Assembly (NCBI GenBank): GCA_947495775.1
Contig: CANMAQ010000019.1
Location: 17,970-81,969 of the forward strand
Reading direction: 5' to 3'
DNA: 64,000 bases
From: Jejuia algarum
Lineage (GTDB): Bacteria > Bacteroidota > Bacteroidia > Flavobacteriales > Flavobacteriaceae
Shown here: in pieces, positions 62,601 through 64,000 of the stretch
How the letters are laid out: the number at the start of each line of letters is the position of its first letter
Position numbering within the stretch: the stretch's first letter is position 1
Notes under the pieces: generated by a model
Told to the model about the DNA's origin: nothing
The model's database searches: none
Seen by the model: the letters and a program-made list of their open reading frames with translations, nothing else
Program-made: the position numbers and the translations under genes

Positions 62601-64000
62601 ACAGCAACAGTAGATGACTCAGGACAATTCACTAACGGTGTAACTGTGAGTGCAGATCAGCCTGATCCAGATACGACAAATAATGAAGATGCCGATACAG
62701 AACCAGATAATATAGGAACAGTACCTGCATTAGCACCAACAGCAGATAATGAAACAGTAGCCAATCAAGCGATCAATACACCAGTAAACATTAGTGTATT
62801 AGAGGGCGACGACGATCCAGATGGTGACAATGCGAACCTTATGGTAACGGCTATAACCGATCCATTAACAGGAATGGTAACACCAATAGCAGCAGGCGCA
62901 ACAGTAACCTTAGCCGATGGTACTATGGTAACGCTACAAACCAATGGCACGCTAGATGTTACCCCAGTAACCGACAGTACCGAACCAATAAGCTTTAGCT
63001 ATACCGTAACCGATGAAGACGGTTTAACCGATGAAGGTCAAGTAGATGTAAGCTTCACACAGTTAGCCCCAGTAGCCGACGATGAAGTTGTAGCAGATCA
63101 AACGATCAATACGCCAGTAACAATTGATGTATTAGACGGCGATGACGATCCAGACGGTGACAACGCAAACCTAACAATTACCGAAGTAGACGGACAAGCC
63201 ATAGTAGATGGCGGGGCAGCAGTAACCTTAGCCGATGGCACAGAAGTTACCCTAGTAGGCGGTGAGTTAGTAGTCACCCCAGTGACCGACAGTACCGAAC
63301 CAATCAGCTTTGTATACACCGTAGAAGACGAAGACGGCTTAACCGATGAAGGTCAAGTAGATGTAAGCTTCACACAGTTGGCGCCAGTAGCCGACGATGA
63401 CGTTGTACCAGGACAAACGATCAACACCGCATTTACAGTAGACGTTTTAGATGGTGATGACGATCCAGACGGCGATAATGCGAACCTAACAATCACCGAA
63501 GTAAACGGCCAGCCGATCACCGAAGGCGGTCCAGCAGTGACCTTAGCCGATGGTACAGAAGTTACCCTAGTAGGTGGTGCGTTAGTAGTCACACCAGCGA
63601 CCGACAGTACCGAACCAATCAGCTTTGTATATACTGTAGCAGACGAAGACGGCTTAACCGATCAGGGTCAAGTAGATGCAACCTTCACACAGTTAGCACC
63701 AATCGCCGACGACGAAGCAGTAGCCAATCAAGCGATCAACACCCCAGCGAATATTAATGTATTAGACGGTGATGACGATCCAGATGGCGACAATAACAAC
63801 CTAATGGTAACGGCTATTACCGATCCCTCAACAGGCACCGTAACACCAATAGCAGCAGGATCTACAGTAACCTTAGCCGATGGTACTATGGTAACGCTAC
63901 AAACCAATGGCACACTAGATGTCACCCCAGTAACCGACAGTACCGAACCGATAAGCTTTAGCTATACCGTAACAGACGAAGACGGTTTAACCGATGAAGG
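59619..64000 (+). CDS. Giant secreted repeat protein, 3' end outside the window
   Basis: One uninterrupted + strand frame runs from ATG 59619 to the last base, at least 1460 codons. A signal peptide (about 1-31, ending in VFSQ) is followed by a beta-rich region, DxDxDG calcium-binding repeats of thrombospondin-3 type (about 228-350, 496-540 and 726-763), Ig-like domains (about 394-492 and 800-912), a DUF11-like domain (about 916-1032, VTYEITVSNTGPSEATN) and a tandem repeat array from residue 1042. This layout is typical of large T9SS-exported surface adhesins; the C-terminal sorting domain would lie beyond the window. The GC content is higher in the repeats than in nearby genes. No enzymatic domain seen. 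Confidence 0.9.
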   Translation, partial: MKNFTLDTCKNFKHVLFLLLFVAIQNCVFSQNFIPVAVTGVSSGDNTSDALFNATSPALPELAFVRGQVVGGPQTGVFVISGDNIQFNSQSTANGIPANLSRIRFTFLQADGVTPVPINDFRFVINDIDGITGSTATNEGLATDCSSNVRFTGVAIPSNLDVDDTPPDLSAIGTEGEFGGPESRVMYEFNDIASVEFDNFANAGFVKQFDMNDSDFPIGQPLFAVCLEDSDGDTITDDIDLDDDNDGILDSVEAGGNDPNGDNDGDGLPNFLDTEDNTGQNPTYTANADGSVTDYTDADSDGVPDVYEASSDNDSIPNHLDPDSDNDGCPDADEVYGPGTDADGNGQFGSGIPATNGNGLVSAAGGTLTTYNTLPSDLDGDGTDDYLQNSVALLDIVIQPSNNLSVSEGSTQTFSAILDISGSGTPVIQQWQESSGSGFVDLVEGGIYSGTTTSTLTLTGVTSSLNGNVYRLVLTTPSYICDTDLTSDAALLTVIPDADGDGVPDGSDICPGFDDAVDNDSDGVPNGCDDDDDNDGILDANEGYIPPSLVATPTQAIYNADLNGTPGIVSGNLVTIESCDTRFTADFSFVSTGGDIPALRADNRFGIVDSELAIRYSGGLSGTSQLTYTFSEPVDVRLILFNNQPGQEDVTFITPFDRFTLGTQGVLSGTSPQVFHDSNTPGPDDVSTFEFDNVSSIVLGISGDNLTQRQRLFFSDYLANEVCPDFDTDGIPDYLDLDSDNDDCFDVVESGGTDNDNDGILGDTATEVDANGQVTLGSGNTTGGYDGLDGNEVLATQVSVDTPPADQTVTEGDAVTFEAVVTATNTTDFSGFAPSTTPDYSGGSAANVSGTTVYQWFLGDPAAGGTLLTGETNSTLTFNATLADNGNQYCVVITHPDNVCFTETHCGTLTVEASSDVAVDKVLTTAGPFLIGSTVTYEITVSNTGPSEATNVVVEDIPTNLTITSVSGGGCTSFPCVIPSIASGAPANDVVITVTATVDDSGQFTNGVTVSADQPDPDTTNNEDADTEPDNIGTVPALAPTADNETVANQAINTPVNISVLEGDDDPDGDNANLMVTAITDPLTGMVTPIAAGATVTLADGTMVTLQTNGTLDVTPVTDSTEPISFSYTVTDEDGLTDEGQVDVSFTQLAPVADDEVVADQTINTPVTIDVLDGDDDPDGDNANLTITEVDGQAIVDGGAAVTLADGTEVTLVGGELVVTPVTDSTEPISFVYTVEDEDGLTDEGQVDVSFTQLAPVADDDVVPGQTINTAFTVDVLDGDDDPDGDNANLTITEVNGQPITEGGPAVTLADGTEVTLVGGALVVTPATDSTEPISFVYTVADEDGLTDQGQVDATFTQLAPIADDEAVANQAINTPANINVLDGDDDPDGDNNNLMVTAITDPSTGTVTPIAAGSTVTLADGTMVTLQTNGTLDVTPVTDSTEPISFSYTVTDEDGLTDE
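62742..64000 (+). repeat. Tandem cadherin/Ig-like repeats in the giant protein, order A-B-B-A
   Basis: Units begin at 62742, 63075, 63390 and 63705 (intervals 333, 315 and 315 bases, or 111 and 105 codons). Each has the phrase NxxVLxGDDDPDGDN near its start and DSTEPISFxYTVxDEDGLTD near its end. Type A (units 1 and 4) has MVTLQTNGTLDVTPVTD; type B (units 2 and 3) has EVTLVGGxLVVTPxTD. Units 1 and 4 share stretches with only a few base changes per 150. The last unit continues past the window. Confidence 0.9.

Noticed and set aside
59837..63925. About ten minus-strand ORFs (59837-60448, 62426-62632, 63353-63592 and others)
   Set aside because: They are antisense shadows of the giant + strand frame and its repeats. 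They lack start context and family features, and they recur only because the repeats recur.
1..64000. CRISPR arrays, insertion sequences and integrated phages
   Set aside because: No regularly spaced short repeats, transposase motifs or phage structural genes were found; the only recombinase is XerC in a core context.

Overview
The window is chromosomal DNA from a member of the Bacteroidota, almost certainly a marine-type Flavobacteriaceae. It is AT-rich, most genes lack a Shine-Dalgarno sequence, and several starts are preceded by the Bacteroidota -7 element TAnnTTTG. Two secreted proteins look like type IX secretion (T9SS) clients. The order tRNA-tRNA-tRNA-tRNA-tuf-tRNA-secE-nusG-rplKAJL-rpoBC-DUF3467 is the usual Bacteroidota arrangement. 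I see no rRNA, CRISPR array, insertion sequence or prophage.

Layout. 1-1.6 kb: the 3' part of typA/bipA. 1.8-9.2 kb: a surface-glycan locus with two WzxE-like flippases, a membrane phosphoethanolamine-transferase-like protein and three glycosyltransferases (one inverted). 9.3-12.2 kb: a secreted coiled-coil-tailed protein and a subtilisin-like protease with a T9SS C-terminal domain. 12.3-23.6 kb: housekeeping and envelope genes, namely FtsE-like ATPase, a 1005-residue TPR protein with a beta-barrel partner, DUF1287, a methyltransferase, a YkgJ cysteine-cluster protein, a sterol-desaturase-family hydroxylase, a NamZ/DUF1343 lipoprotein and a LolC/E-like permease. 23.8-33.2 kb: two convergent operons of a predicted amidoligase system (circularly permuted ATP-grasp, alpha-E and transglutaminase-like proteins). 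An unannotated 26-codon ORF with a glutamine tail overlaps the end of the + strand operon. 33.6-40.6 kb: DUF2721, DUF2851, PspC, a K+ channel, an amino-acid:cation symporter, a helix-hairpin-helix protein and an acyl-CoA dehydrogenase. 40.6-42.6 kb: rpsU, xerC and hpf. 42.7-56.7 kb: the tRNA/tuf/ribosomal/RNA-polymerase block. 57-59.3 kb: a small Fe-S protein and prfC. 59.6 kb to the window end: a single very large secreted repeat protein that runs off the window.

Most useful points. (1) The 59.6-64 kb region is one continuous + strand gene with DxDxDG repeats, Ig-like domains, a DUF11-like domain and at least four approximately 105-111-residue repeats in the order A-B-B-A. (2) The ATP-grasp/alpha-E/transglutaminase locus has two unequal halves. 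One ATP-grasp keeps the family's glycine-rich motif and the fused paralogue has lost it. The Gln-tailed micro-ORF at their junction is a candidate substrate or accessory peptide. This is the best candidate in the window for something undescribed, but it is a hypothesis. (3) rpsU has a strong Shine-Dalgarno sequence in a genome that otherwise does not use them. (4) The spacers of the rpo operon hold structured or repeated DNA: a CAGT/ACTG element between rpoB and rpoC, two covarying hairpins after rpoC, and tandem copies of the 3' end of the DUF3467 gene.

Several starts were moved from the longest ORF to the position best supported by family N-termini (GT2, DUF2721, AgcS, hpf, rpoB, prfC). Three genes appear to use TTG or GTG starts.
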